Shown here: one piece after another, positions 9,376 to 18,877 of the stretch
Layout: the number at the start of each line of letters is the position of its first letter
Numbering within the stretch: position 1 is the stretch's first letter
DNA from: Acinetobacter calcoaceticus DSM 30006 = CIP 81.8
GTDB taxonomy: Bacteria; Pseudomonadota; Gammaproteobacteria; Pseudomonadales; Moraxellaceae
Length of the DNA stretch: 64,000 nucleotides
Direction of reading: 5' to 3'
Assembly (NCBI RefSeq): GCF_000368965.1
Contig: NZ_KB849779.1
Coordinates: 186,001 to 250,000, forward strand
Notes under the pieces: model-generated
The model's input: the letters and a program-made list of their open reading frames with translations, nothing else
Databases searched by the model: none
Told to the model about the DNA's origin: nothing
Program-made: the position numbers and the translations under genes

Positions 9376-9968
9376 TGCGTATTGATCAACAACTGGCAGA
9401 AAAGTGGATTAAACCAGGCTCAAGCGTACTCGATTTGGGGTGTGGTGATGGTGAATTACTCGCTCATATGAGCCAAAAGCATCAAATTCGTGCTTATGGC
9501 TTAGAAATTGATCAAGAAAAGATTGCAATTGCCGTCAGTCGCGGGTTAAATATTATTCAACAAGATTTGAATCTCGGTTTGAGCCGTTTTGCTGACCAGT
9601 CTTTTGACTATGTGGTTATGGCACAGGCTTTGCAAGCTGTAGATGCACCGGATGTTTTATTAAGAGACATGGTGCGTGTGGGTAAACAGGCAATTATTAC
9701 TTTTCCAAACTTTGCGCATTGGAAGACTCGTTCTTTTCTTGCATTAAAAGGTATGATGCCTGTATCGGATGCTCTACCATATATGTGGTATAACACCCCC
9801 AATATTCATTTATGTACATTTAAAGATTTCGAAGCACTTTGTGCGGAAAATCAGATACAAATTATTAATCGACTCGCCGTCAATGGAAATCAGCAGGGAA
9901 GCCTGTTAAGCAAACATGTTCCTAATTTGTTTGGTGAAGTCGCTATTTATCGAGTGAGTGCACTATGA
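9375..9968 (+). CDS. metW: MetW, methionine biosynthesis methyltransferase-like protein
   Basis: The 197-aa protein has a Rossmann SAM-binding motif, VLDLGCGDGELL, at about 19-30. MetW always sits beside metX in many Proteobacteria and is needed for, or enhances, MetX function; its precise chemistry is unsettled. Here its ATG overlaps the metX stop by one base, and its own stop overlaps the start of the next gene by 4 bases, so metX, metW and the Sel1 protein are likely one transcript. Confidence 0.92.
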   Translation: MRIDQQLAEKWIKPGSSVLDLGCGDGELLAHMSQKHQIRAYGLEIDQEKIAIAVSRGLNIIQQDLNLGLSRFADQSFDYVVMAQALQAVDAPDVLLRDMVRVGKQAIITFPNFAHWKTRSFLALKGMMPVSDALPYMWYNTPNIHLCTFKDFEALCAENQIQIINRLAVNGNQQGSLLSKHVPNLFGEVAIYRVSAL

Positions 9969-10552
9969 AAAAGACATTATTTAGCACACTATTTGCAGGA
10001 CTGCTAAGTATGCAGGCTCATGCAGATTATATCGCCCAGCCACAATCGGTTGCGAGTCAGGCTGCACGCTTTTCAACAATGGGGGTTAATGACCTTCAGA
10101 AAGCTGCAAAAGCTGGTCAAGCAGGCGCACAATTTTACCTTGGTACACACTACCAATATGGTAAAGATGTAGAAAAAGATGAAAAGCAAGCTTTCACATG
10201 GTTTAAAGCAGCAGCTGATCAAGGTTTATCGCCAGCACAATTAAACGTAGGCCGTATGTATGCCGACGGTATTGGTGTTAGAAAAGATGAGTCAATGGCT
10301 CGTAAATACTTCGAGAAAGCGGCAAGCAATGGTGATAACCGTGCAAGCTATAACCTCGCGATGATGGAAGAGCAAAAGAAAAACTACGTAGGTGCTTACC
10401 AGTGGTATGAGCTTTCAACTCGTGATGGCATGCTGGACAATAAAGTAATTAGCCTATCAGAAGGTAAGAAAACTGCTCTTGCTGCTAACTTGACTCAAGA
10501 ACAAATCCGTACAGCACGTGACCGTGCAGACAAATGGATTCAAGCACAATAA
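9965..10552 (+). CDS. Exported Sel1-repeat (TPR-like) protein
   Basis: The 195-aa protein starts with a typical signal peptide (MKKTLFSTLFAGLLSMQAHA, cleaved after AHA). It then has tandem Sel1-like repeats of about 36 residues, e.g. AGAQFYLGTHYQYGKDVEKD and SPAQLNVGRMYADGIGVRKD, followed by a third degenerate unit. Such repeats form a solenoid that mediates protein-protein contacts, probably in the periplasm. It overlaps metW by 4 bases (ATGA), but a link to methionine metabolism is not implied by the domain. Specific function is unknown. Confidence 0.8.
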   Translation: MKKTLFSTLFAGLLSMQAHADYIAQPQSVASQAARFSTMGVNDLQKAAKAGQAGAQFYLGTHYQYGKDVEKDEKQAFTWFKAAADQGLSPAQLNVGRMYADGIGVRKDESMARKYFEKAASNGDNRASYNLAMMEEQKKNYVGAYQWYELSTRDGMLDNKVISLSEGKKTALAANLTQEQIRTARDRADKWIQAQ

Positions 10553-10583
10553 TAACGGTTCATCCGTAAAAAACCTTACTCGA

Positions 10584-10620
10584 CTAAAACCACCTTGTAT
10601 GCTCTACAAGGTGGTTTTAG
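10584..10620 (+). terminator. Strong terminator after the metX-metW-Sel1 operon
   Basis: A perfect 16-bp stem (10584-10599 with 10605-10620; core ACCACCTTG/CAAGGTGGT) surrounds a 5-base loop. A short T stretch follows. Confidence 0.85.
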
Positions 10621-10725
10621 TTTAGATCATCTCATTTATATTCTATTTGTTTCCCTCTATATCCCCTCTTAAAAAACACGTAACATAACTCACGTTCGAT
10701 ATTAGCTATAAAGTTTGGTTTTATT

Positions 10726-11352
10726 ATGTCTACCCCACATTGGTTTGATCAGGGCAGTTTAGTTCTTGCCAGCAATAACAAAGGTAAAGTCGCAGAGTTT
10801 GAAAAACTTTTTGAACAGCTTAAGTTACCTGTAGAAATTATTCCTCAAGGTCGCCTTAATATTCCTGATGCAATTGAAGATGGCTTAAGCTTTATTGAAA
10901 ATGCCATTATTAAAGCTCGTCATGCCTCTCAAATTTCAGGTAAACCTGCTATGGCTGATGACTCAGGCATTTGCGTTCCTGTCTTAGGCGGTGCACCTGG
11001 TATTTACTCAGCACGCTATGCTGGAGAACACGGTGATGACGCTGCGAATAATGCCAAGTTACTTAATGATTTATTACCATTTCGTAAAAATGGTGAAGTG
11101 ATTGAAGGCATGTTTGTATGTGTACTTGCTTTAGTGACTCATGCTGAAGATCCTTTACCACAAATTTTCCAAGGCATCTGGCACGGCGAAATTTTAGAAG
11201 CTGCACGTGGTGAAAATGGCTTTGGCTATGACCCACTGTTCTGGTTGCCTGGGTTACAAGTTTCTAGTGCTGAATTGTCTAAAGAAGACAAAAATAAAAT
11301 TAGTCATCGTGGACAAGCGATGCAGTTATTTAGAGAAAGCTTGCAGAAGTAA
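10726..11352 (+). CDS. rdgB: RdgB/HAM1 non-canonical purine NTP pyrophosphatase
   Basis: The 208-aa enzyme hydrolyses dITP, XTP and ITP to monophosphates, keeping deaminated purines out of DNA. Family motifs are clear: LASNNKGKVAEF (about 13-24), MADDSGICVPVLGGAPG (about 80-96), ENGFGYDPLFW and ISHRGQAM near the C-terminus. Length is typical. It stands alone, with a terminator upstream and a repeat element downstream. Confidence 0.94.
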   Translation: MSTPHWFDQGSLVLASNNKGKVAEFEKLFEQLKLPVEIIPQGRLNIPDAIEDGLSFIENAIIKARHASQISGKPAMADDSGICVPVLGGAPGIYSARYAGEHGDDAANNAKLLNDLLPFRKNGEVIEGMFVCVLALVTHAEDPLPQIFQGIWHGEILEAARGENGFGYDPLFWLPGLQVSSAELSKEDKNKISHRGQAMQLFRESLQK

Positions 11353-11384
11353 AACTTTATATAGCATTTATTTAGTTTAACGTT

Positions 11385-11529
11385 AAAACCATTTGCTATC
11401 GTGCTAGGCGACATGGATGTCGCCACGTCACTGCCTTGCGCAGATTCCCAAAGCAGTGCTTCGGAAATTGCTCAGGATGTGTCGTCAGTTCGACAAATGG
11501 TTTTGTTACTTTTGACGAAACAAAAGTAA
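11385..11529. repeat. Dispersed palindromic intergenic repeat, copy A
   Basis: This noncoding block shares sequence with 46849-46952 (copy B): CTATCGTGC, a GGCGACA-xGG-ATGTCGCC palindrome, GGATGTGTCGT, CAAATGGTTTT and a hairpin TTACTTTTG/CAAAAGTAA (11506-11514 with 11521-11529). In this copy the 11-bp inverted repeat AAAACCATTTG (11385-11395) / CAAATGGTTTT (11494-11504) encloses the core. It lies between convergent genes (rdgB and the AEC transporter). It looks like a genomic repeat family; no coding capacity or target-site duplication was recognised. Confidence 0.65.
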
Positions 11530-11597
11530 ATATTGCCTACATACAGAAAATAAGCATATGACCACTATTCTAAGGCCGTCTTATCTAATCCTCTTAC

Positions 11598-12473
11598 TTA
11601 GAAATAAAGATGTAAAAACACTGCATAAATCGCAATACACACACAACTCACAATCGTCCCAGAAGCAATATAAGCCGCAGATCTTCCCGTTCCCTGATAA
11701 TGTGTTTCTAGCGCTACAATATTGGCCGCTGGTGGCAAACAGAACATTAAAAACATCACTCCAATGTGCTGGCTCATATTTGGAATGGGTAAAAATCTAT
11801 AAGTAAGTCCACAAAGAATAAAACCACACACCACCTTAAAAGCTTGAGCTTTCGTACTGTAAATTAAGTCTTTTACATGAACTCGAGTACGGCGCAGCCA
11901 CATTCCCAACACACACATTCCAGCAAAAGTCATCACGAACTTGGCAACTTCATAGACCCAGTGTATGGCAGGATGTTCGATATGTTGAGCACCAAGAAGT
12001 CTAAGTAGAAGCGCGCAAAAGATCGAAATACATGGTGGAGAAGACAAAACTTTTTTTAATATATTGAGCTTACTTTGCGGTGCAGTTGTTACAGCAGTCA
12101 CAGCCCAAGCATTGCCAAAAAGCGACATCCCAATATATAAAGCGACAATCGGAGCAGTAGCTTGGGGGCCAAATAAAGCCATGGCAAAAGGAAAGCCGAG
12201 CCAGCCCATGTTGGTATAACTTGCACAAAGTGCTAATAATCTATCTTTAAATAAAGCTAAATAAGCAAAGAAAATAAGAAATGCTGAACCAAAGCTAAAG
12301 AGCATTAAACTCAAACTACCCGGTTGATAAAATACCATGTTGTAAATAATAACAACTGGGATCAGTAAGCGGGCAAGCCAAGCGGAAAGAACAGGCTTTA
12401 TCGTTTCTGAAAGAGAAGTCTGGGCAAGTAAAAGTCCAGTGATGAACGCCAATATTGGCAGTAATAACGCCAC
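11598..12473 (-). CDS. AEC (auxin efflux carrier) family transporter
   Basis: The protein has about ten hydrophobic segments and the AEC-family style of two five-helix halves joined by a polar linker (residues about 130-145). I choose GTG at 12473 (291 aa) because AGGAG lies 5 bases upstream; the longer frame from GTG 12488 has no ribosome site. AEC members export small organic anions (malate and similar), but the substrate here cannot be told. It converges on rdgB; the gene upstream, tatA, is divergent. Confidence 0.75.
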   Translation of the reverse strand: MALLLPILAFITGLLLAQTSLSETIKPVLSAWLARLLIPVVIIYNMVFYQPGSLSLMLFSFGSAFLIFFAYLALFKDRLLALCASYTNMGWLGFPFAMALFGPQATAPIVALYIGMSLFGNAWAVTAVTTAPQSKLNILKKVLSSPPCISIFCALLLRLLGAQHIEHPAIHWVYEVAKFVMTFAGMCVLGMWLRRTRVHVKDLIYSTKAQAFKVVCGFILCGLTYRFLPIPNMSQHIGVMFLMFCLPPAANIVALETHYQGTGRSAAYIASGTIVSCVCIAIYAVFLHLYF

Positions 12474-12641
12474 GTTTGCTCCTCTCACCCATCAAAATCA
12501 GTTTGTTATGCTACACCTTTTCAAAGTGAAATGTACTCTCCTTTTCAAGTAATTTAAGCTTCTCTTTTTTAACCCTTTCTAAAATAAAAAAACCAAATAC
12601 ATCCTTTATAAAACTACCTTTTAGATTTTGACTGACGGCCA

Positions 12642-12944
<303 letters not shown>

Positions 12945-12956
12945 AGGTTTTCAACC

Positions 12957-13394
12957 ATGCTTGATGTAGGAATGACAGAGCTACTCTGTTTTGCAATTAT
13001 TGCAATTTTAGTTTTAGGCCCAGATAAACTTCCGGAAGCTGCCCGCTTTGCTGGTCGCTGGTATGTTCGCCTAAAACGTTATATTACTAATTTGCAAAAT
13101 GATATTGATCAAGAGTTGCGTCTTTCTGAATTTCGAAAAGAAATGCAGGATGAACTCAACCGCATTGAAGCACTGGAACGGAAAGTACAACAACAACTCG
13201 AAGAAATACAAAAACAGAATATTTCCGAAACTGTAGATAAAACTGAGGCTTCTAAAATATTGCCAAAGCCTATTCGGATATGTCTGCCTATCTCGGGTCA
13301 GTATAAAGTGCCGTACATTGGAAGGTTTATTCCTTTTGTATCGACACCCGAAATTTCAGAGACATCTCCCGTTAACTTGAAGATTGCCGTATGA
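12957..13394 (+). CDS. tatB: Tat translocase subunit TatB
   Basis: The 145-aa protein has the TatB pattern: a short N-terminal membrane helix (MTELLCFAIIAILVLGPDKLPEAAR) then a long amphipathic/coiled-coil stretch rich in Glu, Lys and Gln (about 45-95). The LGPDKLP motif is the TatB signature. TatB and TatC together form the receptor for twin-arginine signal peptides. It lies 12 bases after tatA and overlaps tatC by 4 bases (ATGA). Confidence 0.93.
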   Translation: MLDVGMTELLCFAIIAILVLGPDKLPEAARFAGRWYVRLKRYITNLQNDIDQELRLSEFRKEMQDELNRIEALERKVQQQLEEIQKQNISETVDKTEASKILPKPIRICLPISGQYKVPYIGRFIPFVSTPEISETSPVNLKIAV

Positions 13395-14161
13395 ACCAAC
13401 TGCCTTCAACCACTGTAAATTCTCAGGAAAATCTAGACCAAATGCCGATCATGAGCCATTTGGTTATTTTAAGACGTCATTTATTTAGAATTGTTGGGGT
13501 AACATTATTTTTATTCTTTTGTTTATTACCCTTTCGAAATAATACATACCAACTATTATCTGAACCTTTAAGGCTGCAACTTCCGACATCATCTTCAATG
13601 ATCGCTACAGATGTGACTGCAACCTTTATGGCTCCATTTAAATTAAATTTATTTGTCGCGCTCGTGTTAGCAATGCCATTTATTCTTTATGAAATATGGT
13701 CTTTTGTTCGCCCTGCGTTGTATCAAAAAGAACGACATTTAGCGATTCCGTTACTCATTGGCAGTATTGTTTTGTTCTATGCCGGAGTTGCTTTCGCATA
13801 CTACATTACCCTTCCTGCAATTTTACATTTCTTTATTAGTGTATCACCTGAAACCGTCGCACCTATGACAGATATTAATAGCTATTTAAGCTTTTGCTTA
13901 AAGCTATTTTTAGTTTTTGGTCTCACTTTTGAAATTCCTATTGCAACCCTACTACTCATTTTAATAGGCGTAGTAGACACAAAAAGTCTTGCTGAAAAAA
14001 GACGCTTTATTATTGTGGGATGTTTTTTTGTGGCAATGTTCATTACACCGCCAGATGCAATTTCAATGGTAATGTTAGCCATTCCAATGTGGTTGCTTTT
14101 TGAGCTCGGATTACTCTTTGGTAAAATTCTTGAGAAAAGAAAAACTCATTCTGCTGAATAA
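13391..14161 (+). CDS. tatC: Tat translocase subunit TatC
   Basis: The 256-aa membrane protein has six predicted helices and TatC motifs near the N-terminus (MSHLVILRRHLFR) and in the first periplasmic loop (FVRPALYQKER). TatC is the primary receptor for the RR signal peptide. It is the last gene of tatABC, with a terminator 14 bases after its stop. A single Tat system in this window is immediately followed by two obvious substrates. Confidence 0.95.
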   Translation: MNQLPSTTVNSQENLDQMPIMSHLVILRRHLFRIVGVTLFLFFCLLPFRNNTYQLLSEPLRLQLPTSSSMIATDVTATFMAPFKLNLFVALVLAMPFILYEIWSFVRPALYQKERHLAIPLLIGSIVLFYAGVAFAYYITLPAILHFFISVSPETVAPMTDINSYLSFCLKLFLVFGLTFEIPIATLLLILIGVVDTKSLAEKRRFIIVGCFFVAMFITPPDAISMVMLAIPMWLLFELGLLFGKILEKRKTHSAE

Positions 14162-14174
14162 AATGATTTCTAAG

Positions 14175-14206
14175 AAAAAGCCTGAACCTTCAAGTTCAGG
14201 CTTTTT
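14175..14206 (+). terminator. Rho-independent terminator after tatC
   Basis: Stem AAAAAGCCTGAAC (14175-14187) with GTTCAGGCTTTTT (14194-14206), loop of 6. It ends the tatABC transcript, so the phosphatase gene downstream needs its own promoter, which is consistent with the second Pho-box array. Confidence 0.88.
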
Positions 14207-14240
14207 GTATAGAACACTTTTTAATCTACAAAGCAATAAA

Positions 14241-14296
14241 GTGTCTTCAAAGTGACTTAAAAATGTAAGAAAAGTGTCATTTTCAGTCCATAGAAT
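14241..14296 (+). promoter_or_regulatory. Tandem Pho boxes and -10 box before the first phoX-like gene
   Basis: Four half-sites again at an 11-bp period: GTGTCTT (14241), GTGACTT (14252), ATGTAAG (14263) and GTGTCAT (14274), with AT-rich tetramers between them. TAGAAT (14291-14296) lies 10 bases after the last half-site as a -10 box. The ATG is at 14336. Confidence 0.7.
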
Positions 14297-14335
14297 CAAC
14301 TCAACAAATATACCCACAAAATTTACGGATTTCTT

Positions 14336-16288
14336 ATGACAACTGCTTCTACTCAACCAACGCGTCGCGAAATTTTAAAATGGTTCTCGGGGATTCCTTT
14401 TCTACCATTAGGGGCGATGGCTACGGCAGCAACGTTAGCAGGTTGTAATGATAGTGATGACAGTTCAGTAGTCACTCCAACACCACAACCAAGCAAATTA
14501 AAAAATGCAAAATTCACAACAATGACGGCGCCTACAACTGCAGCAGACCGTGCCACAACCTTAGTGAACTCTAAATTAGAAATTGAATGGGAAGACTCAA
14601 CCACTACTCCATATCAATTAGCATATAAGCCTTTCTTTAAAACAGGTGATAGCGTACCAAAACTTGGTGGTGGAACAATTATCGCTGGTGGTTATTTTGA
14701 TGTTAACGGCAATCCAATTATGGATAAGTCTGTTGCGGGTAAAGAGCGTCAGTTCTTTTCAGACTGTCCAGATGGTTCATCCTTAATTCAGTTAGAAGGT
14801 GCGAAAGTTGATGGTGTCGCAAATCCTGTATTCCATGTTGTTCAATTTGAGTACAACTCAAAGGACCAAGCAGGTGGAGATACTTACGGTCAATTACCTT
14901 CACCAATTGCAATTTTGACTTTAGATCAAGACCAAAAAACTGGTCATCTAGAACTTAAAAAATACTTCAACGTTGATACTGCTCCAGTCCACGGTCTATG
15001 GATTACTTGCGGTGCTAGCCTATCGCCTTGGAATACTCACTTATCAAGTGAAGAGTATGAACCTGATGCATTCAATCAAGGCATTGGTGGAACAGATCCC
15101 AAATATCTTGGTAAATACTTCTTTGGTGATGAAACTAAAGCAAACCCATATAACTACGGTCATTTGCCAGAAGTAACAGTTAACCTTGATGGTACTGGTA
15201 GCATTAAAAAACATTACTGCTTAGGCCGTATTTCTCATGAACTTATTCATGTGATGCCAGACAACCGCACAGCACTTATGGGAGATGACTACACAAATGG
15301 TGGTTTCTTCATGTTCGTTGCTGACAAGGAAAAAGACTTATCAGCAGGTACGCTGTATGTTGCTAAATACATCAATACTTTAACTGAAACTTCAACTGCG
15401 AGTATTCAATGGATCAAACTTGGTCATGCGACAAGTAAAGAAATTGAAGATTTAGTTGCGGGTGGAATTAAGTCAACTGACATTATGGAAAGTTTAACAA
15501 CGAACCCAAATGATGCCAGCTATACTGAAATTACTTTGGCAAAGAAAACGCTTTGGGTCAAACTTAAACCAGGTATGGAAAAAGCAGCGGCTTTCTTGGA
15601 AACACATCGTTATGCAGCACTAAAAGGTGCAAGTATGGCGTTCACTAAGATGGAAGGAACAAACGTGAATATTAAAGATAAAGTGGCCTACTCTGCTTTA
15701 GCTAATATTCAAGATTCAATGGTCGTGGGCGGTAAAGGTTATGTTGCAGAACATAATGTAGGGTTCTCTAAAAAAATTACTGCTGGTGGGGTTCTTGCAC
15801 ACAAGTTGGGTAATAGCTTTACAGACAATGAAGGCAGCTCAATTAATAGTGAATGGGTCCCTCTTTACTCATATATGTTATTAATGGGTGAAGATCTTGC
15901 TACAGCAGATAAGTTAGGTAATACAGCTCACCCAGACAAAATTGCCAGCCCAGACAACCTGAAATTCTCTGAAACTTTACGTACATTATTCATTGGTGAA
16001 GACTCAGGTAATCATGTTAATAACTTCTTGTGGGCATACAATGTAGATACCAAAGAGTTAATTCGATTACTTTCTACACCAGCAGGTGCAGAATCGACTG
16101 GCTTGCATGCGGTAGATTCAATCAATGGTTGGACTTATATCATGAGTAACTTCCAGCACCCAGGCGATAGCAGCAGTGTACCTGAGGATGTTAAGGCATT
16201 AATTAACCAGAATTACAACAATGGTTATAGCGCTAACGTGGGCTATATTACAGCAGACCCAATTGCACCATCAGTCACAACCAAATAA
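14336..16288 (+). CDS. PhoX-family (DUF839) phosphatase, Tat-exported lipoprotein
   Basis: The 650-aa protein begins with a Tat signal, TRREILKWFSG (twin Arg at 10-11), followed by a hydrophobic stretch and a lipobox LAGC with Cys37. The body has PhoX/DUF839 features, including HGLWITCGASLSPWNTHLSSEEYEPD (near 220-245, shown in part) and GDDYTNGGFFMFVADKEKDLSAGTLYVAK (shown for context as two segments near 315-345). PhoX enzymes are Ca/Fe-dependent alkaline phosphatases that need Tat because they fold with cofactors in the cytoplasm. Its location after tatABC and the Pho-box array upstream support phosphate scavenging. No enzymatic activity is demonstrated here. Confidence 0.82.
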   Translation: MTTASTQPTRREILKWFSGIPFLPLGAMATAATLAGCNDSDDSSVVTPTPQPSKLKNAKFTTMTAPTTAADRATTLVNSKLEIEWEDSTTTPYQLAYKPFFKTGDSVPKLGGGTIIAGGYFDVNGNPIMDKSVAGKERQFFSDCPDGSSLIQLEGAKVDGVANPVFHVVQFEYNSKDQAGGDTYGQLPSPIAILTLDQDQKTGHLELKKYFNVDTAPVHGLWITCGASLSPWNTHLSSEEYEPDAFNQGIGGTDPKYLGKYFFGDETKANPYNYGHLPEVTVNLDGTGSIKKHYCLGRISHELIHVMPDNRTALMGDDYTNGGFFMFVADKEKDLSAGTLYVAKYINTLTETSTASIQWIKLGHATSKEIEDLVAGGIKSTDIMESLTTNPNDASYTEITLAKKTLWVKLKPGMEKAAAFLETHRYAALKGASMAFTKMEGTNVNIKDKVAYSALANIQDSMVVGGKGYVAEHNVGFSKKITAGGVLAHKLGNSFTDNEGSSINSEWVPLYSYMLLMGEDLATADKLGNTAHPDKIASPDNLKFSETLRTLFIGEDSGNHVNNFLWAYNVDTKELIRLLSTPAGAESTGLHAVDSINGWTYIMSNFQHPGDSSSVPEDVKALINQNYNNGYSANVGYITADPIAPSVTTK

Positions 16289-16303
16289 TTTTTAATATGG
16301 TCC

Positions 16304-16341
16304 AAACATTAAAGCTGGCTAAGGTCAGCTTTAATGTTTTT
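16304..16341 (+). terminator. Rho-independent terminator after the first phoX-like gene
   Basis: Stem of 14 bp (16304-16317 with 16326-16339, core TTAAAGCTG/CAGCTTTAA), loop of 8, followed by T residues. Confidence 0.85.
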
Positions 16342-16401
16342 AAATAGAGTTTTTACTTTTTATAAAAATGAAATGAAAAATCACTAGAAGTTTTAACCAA
16401 C

Positions 16402-16430
16402 TTATCATCAAAACGTCAACGCCACGTCAC
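16402..16430 (+). promoter_or_regulatory. Pho-box-like array before the second phoX-like gene
   Basis: TTATCAT (16402), ACGTCAA (16413) and ACGTCAC (16424) are spaced exactly 11 bp apart. They carry CGTCA in place of TGTCA and a GC-rich tetramer (CGCC), so the match is weaker than in the other two arrays, and no clear -10 box was seen. Context makes it credible. Confidence 0.45.
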
Positions 16431-16495
16431 ATTCACAACCTAAGCTCATGAAGACTTTTAGAACAATCTCTTTATTATTTACTTAGGAATTTCCC

Positions 16496-18829
16496 ATGAC
16501 AGAGCTGACGCCATATCATGAAGACCAAGAACTGGATAACAATACTTCAGACAACATCCACTTCCGTGACATTTTAGAACAACATGTAAGCCGCCGTAGT
16601 TTAATCACCAAAGCAGCAAGCGGTGCTGTAGCATTAACTTTAGCTTCTACATTAACTGGCTGTAATGATAGCGATGATGACTCTGGCTCTAACAATGGTG
16701 GAACCACACCTGTAGACCCAAATAAAAGACCAGAAAAACTAACTTTTACAGCAGTTGCAAAAAACCACAACGATATTGTGACTGTACCTGAAGGTTATGA
16801 AGCGAATGTCATTTATGCTTTAGGGGACTCAATCAACCCAACCTTTGGAGAGTGGAATGATAATAATATCCCATCGGGTCCAAGTTTCCAGTTCCGCTCT
16901 GGCGACTGCCATGACGGTATGCATTTCTTTGGTTTAAATACTTCGAAAAATAACTTCGATGAAAGTGTTTCAGCTGAAGGTTTGTTAGTCATGAATCACG
17001 AATATATTAATCAGACTTTCCTTCACCCAAAAGGTCCAACAAAAGTTGATGGACGCCGCCCTGAAGATGAAGTGATTCGTGAAACCAATGCACACGGCGT
17101 ATCTGTCGTTCATATCAAAAAAGATGCTGCAACTCAAAAAGTAGTAATTGATAAAAGTTCTGTTTTTAACCGCCGTATTACAGCATCAACAGAAATGGAT
17201 TTTGCAGGTGCAGCAGCTGGTTCTGGCTTGCTTGCAACTCGCTTCTCGCCTGCTGGTCGTCAAACTCGCGGCACACATAATAACTGTGGTAATGGTCATA
17301 CTCCTTGGGGCACGTATTTAACTACCGAAGAAAACTTTATTGGTTATTTCCAACGTTCAGGTAGCGATGAATATGCACGTACAGATGCAGAAAAAATTGC
17401 ATTAAAACGTTACGGTTTAGGCGTTAAAAAAGATGAACCTTATCTTTATGAGAAAGATGAAAAAGGTGCGCCTAAAAAAGATAAAGATGGCAAGGTTATT
17501 TATTTAAAAGATAAAAATGGTGAGTTAATCCCTAACGTTGATGAACAAGGGCGACAAATTTATTTAGGCGCAAGTTCACGTTACGGTTGGGAAACAGCAA
17601 TTGGTCAAGTAGAGTCACAAGACTTATATGACCGCTGGAATGCAGATGTAAAAGCTGCACAGCCGACACAAGACTACCGCAATGGACCTAATACATTCGG
17701 CTGGATGGTTGAGATTGATCCTTTTGATAACCGCCTAAACCCAGTAAAAAGAACATCATTAGGTCGTTTTGCACATGAAGATAGTGCTTGCCGTGCCGTT
17801 GTAGGTCAACCATTAGCATTTTATATGGGTGATGACTCTCGCGGAGAATACATCTATAAATTTGTCTCTACCGCAGTGTGGGATGCTAAAGATGTAAATC
17901 GTGGTTATGCTGCTGGCGACAAATATATGAACGCGGGTAAACTGTATGTTGCCAAATTTAATAACGATGGTTCAGGTCAATGGATTGAACTTGCCTATGG
18001 CAAAAACGGCTTAAATGAAAGCAACACCACCTACCCTTTCAAATCTCAAGCGGACGTTGTTACATTTGCACGTTTAGCTGGTGACGCCGTCGGCGCTACA
18101 AAAATGGATCGCCCAGAATGGTGTACAGTTAACCCAGTGAATGGCGAAATCTATGTAACTCTTACCAACAACTCGAACCGTGGTAAAGATTATGAAACTG
18201 ATGCCGCTAACCCACGTAACTATACTGACCTTAAAGATGGAACAACCACCCAAAAAGGTAATGTGAACGGTCATATTATCCGTTTTAAAGAAACCGATGA
18301 CAAAACCACTGCTGAAACCTTCAAATGGGATATCTACCTATTTGGTGCAGAAGCATCTATGGCTTCAAACATCAACTTATCTGGCTTAACTGACAATAAC
18401 GATTTGTCTTCACCAGATGGTATGTGGTTTGACCCACGTGGTGTGCTTTGGATTCAAACAGACGATGGTGCCTACACCGATGTTACGAACTGTATGATGC
18501 TTGCTGCGTTACCGGGCCAAATTGGTGATGGCGCTACTGCAACCACTTCAAATGGCCAACAAACGCTAGTCGGTGCTAAAGTTACAGACTCAACACTACG
18601 CCGTTTCTTGGTTGGTCCAAAACAGTGTGAAATTACAGGCATCGCCATGACACCTGACCACAAAGCAATCTTTATTAATGTTCAACATCCTGGCGAAGAT
18701 TCTGCAAGCTACGCGACACCAGACAGTAACTGGCCTGCAACGCAAAAAGACCCAAGCAACAAAACTGCACGTCCACGTTCAGCAACTGTTGTGATTACCC
18801 GTAAAGATGGCGGTGTAATTGCTGGATAA
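16496..18829 (+). CDS. PhoX-family (DUF839) phosphatase, second Tat-exported copy
   Basis: The 777-aa protein has a longer N-region and then the Tat motif SRRSLITKAASG (Arg33-Arg34), a hydrophobic stretch and the lipobox LTGC with Cys56. Core PhoX motifs include NCGNGHTPWGTYLTTEEN, GRFAHEDSACRAVVGQPLAF, YMGDDSRGEYIYKFVS and MTPDHKAIFINVQHPGED near the C-terminus. It is longer than its upstream paralogue, partly through a Lys-rich insert (about 310-345). Probably an outer periplasmic or lipid-anchored alkaline phosphatase; substrates of the two paralogues may differ. The two are clearly related but not recent duplicates. Confidence 0.85.
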   Translation: MTELTPYHEDQELDNNTSDNIHFRDILEQHVSRRSLITKAASGAVALTLASTLTGCNDSDDDSGSNNGGTTPVDPNKRPEKLTFTAVAKNHNDIVTVPEGYEANVIYALGDSINPTFGEWNDNNIPSGPSFQFRSGDCHDGMHFFGLNTSKNNFDESVSAEGLLVMNHEYINQTFLHPKGPTKVDGRRPEDEVIRETNAHGVSVVHIKKDAATQKVVIDKSSVFNRRITASTEMDFAGAAAGSGLLATRFSPAGRQTRGTHNNCGNGHTPWGTYLTTEENFIGYFQRSGSDEYARTDAEKIALKRYGLGVKKDEPYLYEKDEKGAPKKDKDGKVIYLKDKNGELIPNVDEQGRQIYLGASSRYGWETAIGQVESQDLYDRWNADVKAAQPTQDYRNGPNTFGWMVEIDPFDNRLNPVKRTSLGRFAHEDSACRAVVGQPLAFYMGDDSRGEYIYKFVSTAVWDAKDVNRGYAAGDKYMNAGKLYVAKFNNDGSGQWIELAYGKNGLNESNTTYPFKSQADVVTFARLAGDAVGATKMDRPEWCTVNPVNGEIYVTLTNNSNRGKDYETDAANPRNYTDLKDGTTTQKGNVNGHIIRFKETDDKTTAETFKWDIYLFGAEASMASNINLSGLTDNNDLSSPDGMWFDPRGVLWIQTDDGAYTDVTNCMMLAALPGQIGDGATATTSNGQQTLVGAKVTDSTLRRFLVGPKQCEITGIAMTPDHKAIFINVQHPGEDSASYATPDSNWPATQKDPSNKTARPRSATVVITRKDGGVIAG

Positions 18830-18843
18830 TTTGTTATCGTAAT

Positions 18844-18873
18844 AAAAATGCCGGTCAATTGATCGGCATTTTT
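18844..18873. terminator. Bidirectional terminator between phoX-like gene and NRDE gene
   Basis: Stem AAAAATGCCG (18844-18853) with CGGCATTTTT (18864-18873); the intervening bases are themselves partly self-complementary. It lies between convergent genes. Confidence 0.85.
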
Positions 18874-18877
18874 ATTG

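Noticed and set aside
11558..11806. Plus-strand ORF overlapping the 3' end of the AEC transporter gene
   Set aside because: No signal of coding; overlaps a convincing membrane-protein gene.
16496..18829. Recent duplication of the two phoX-like genes
   Set aside because: The two proteins differ widely in length and sequence outside shared motifs, so the duplication (if any) is ancient.
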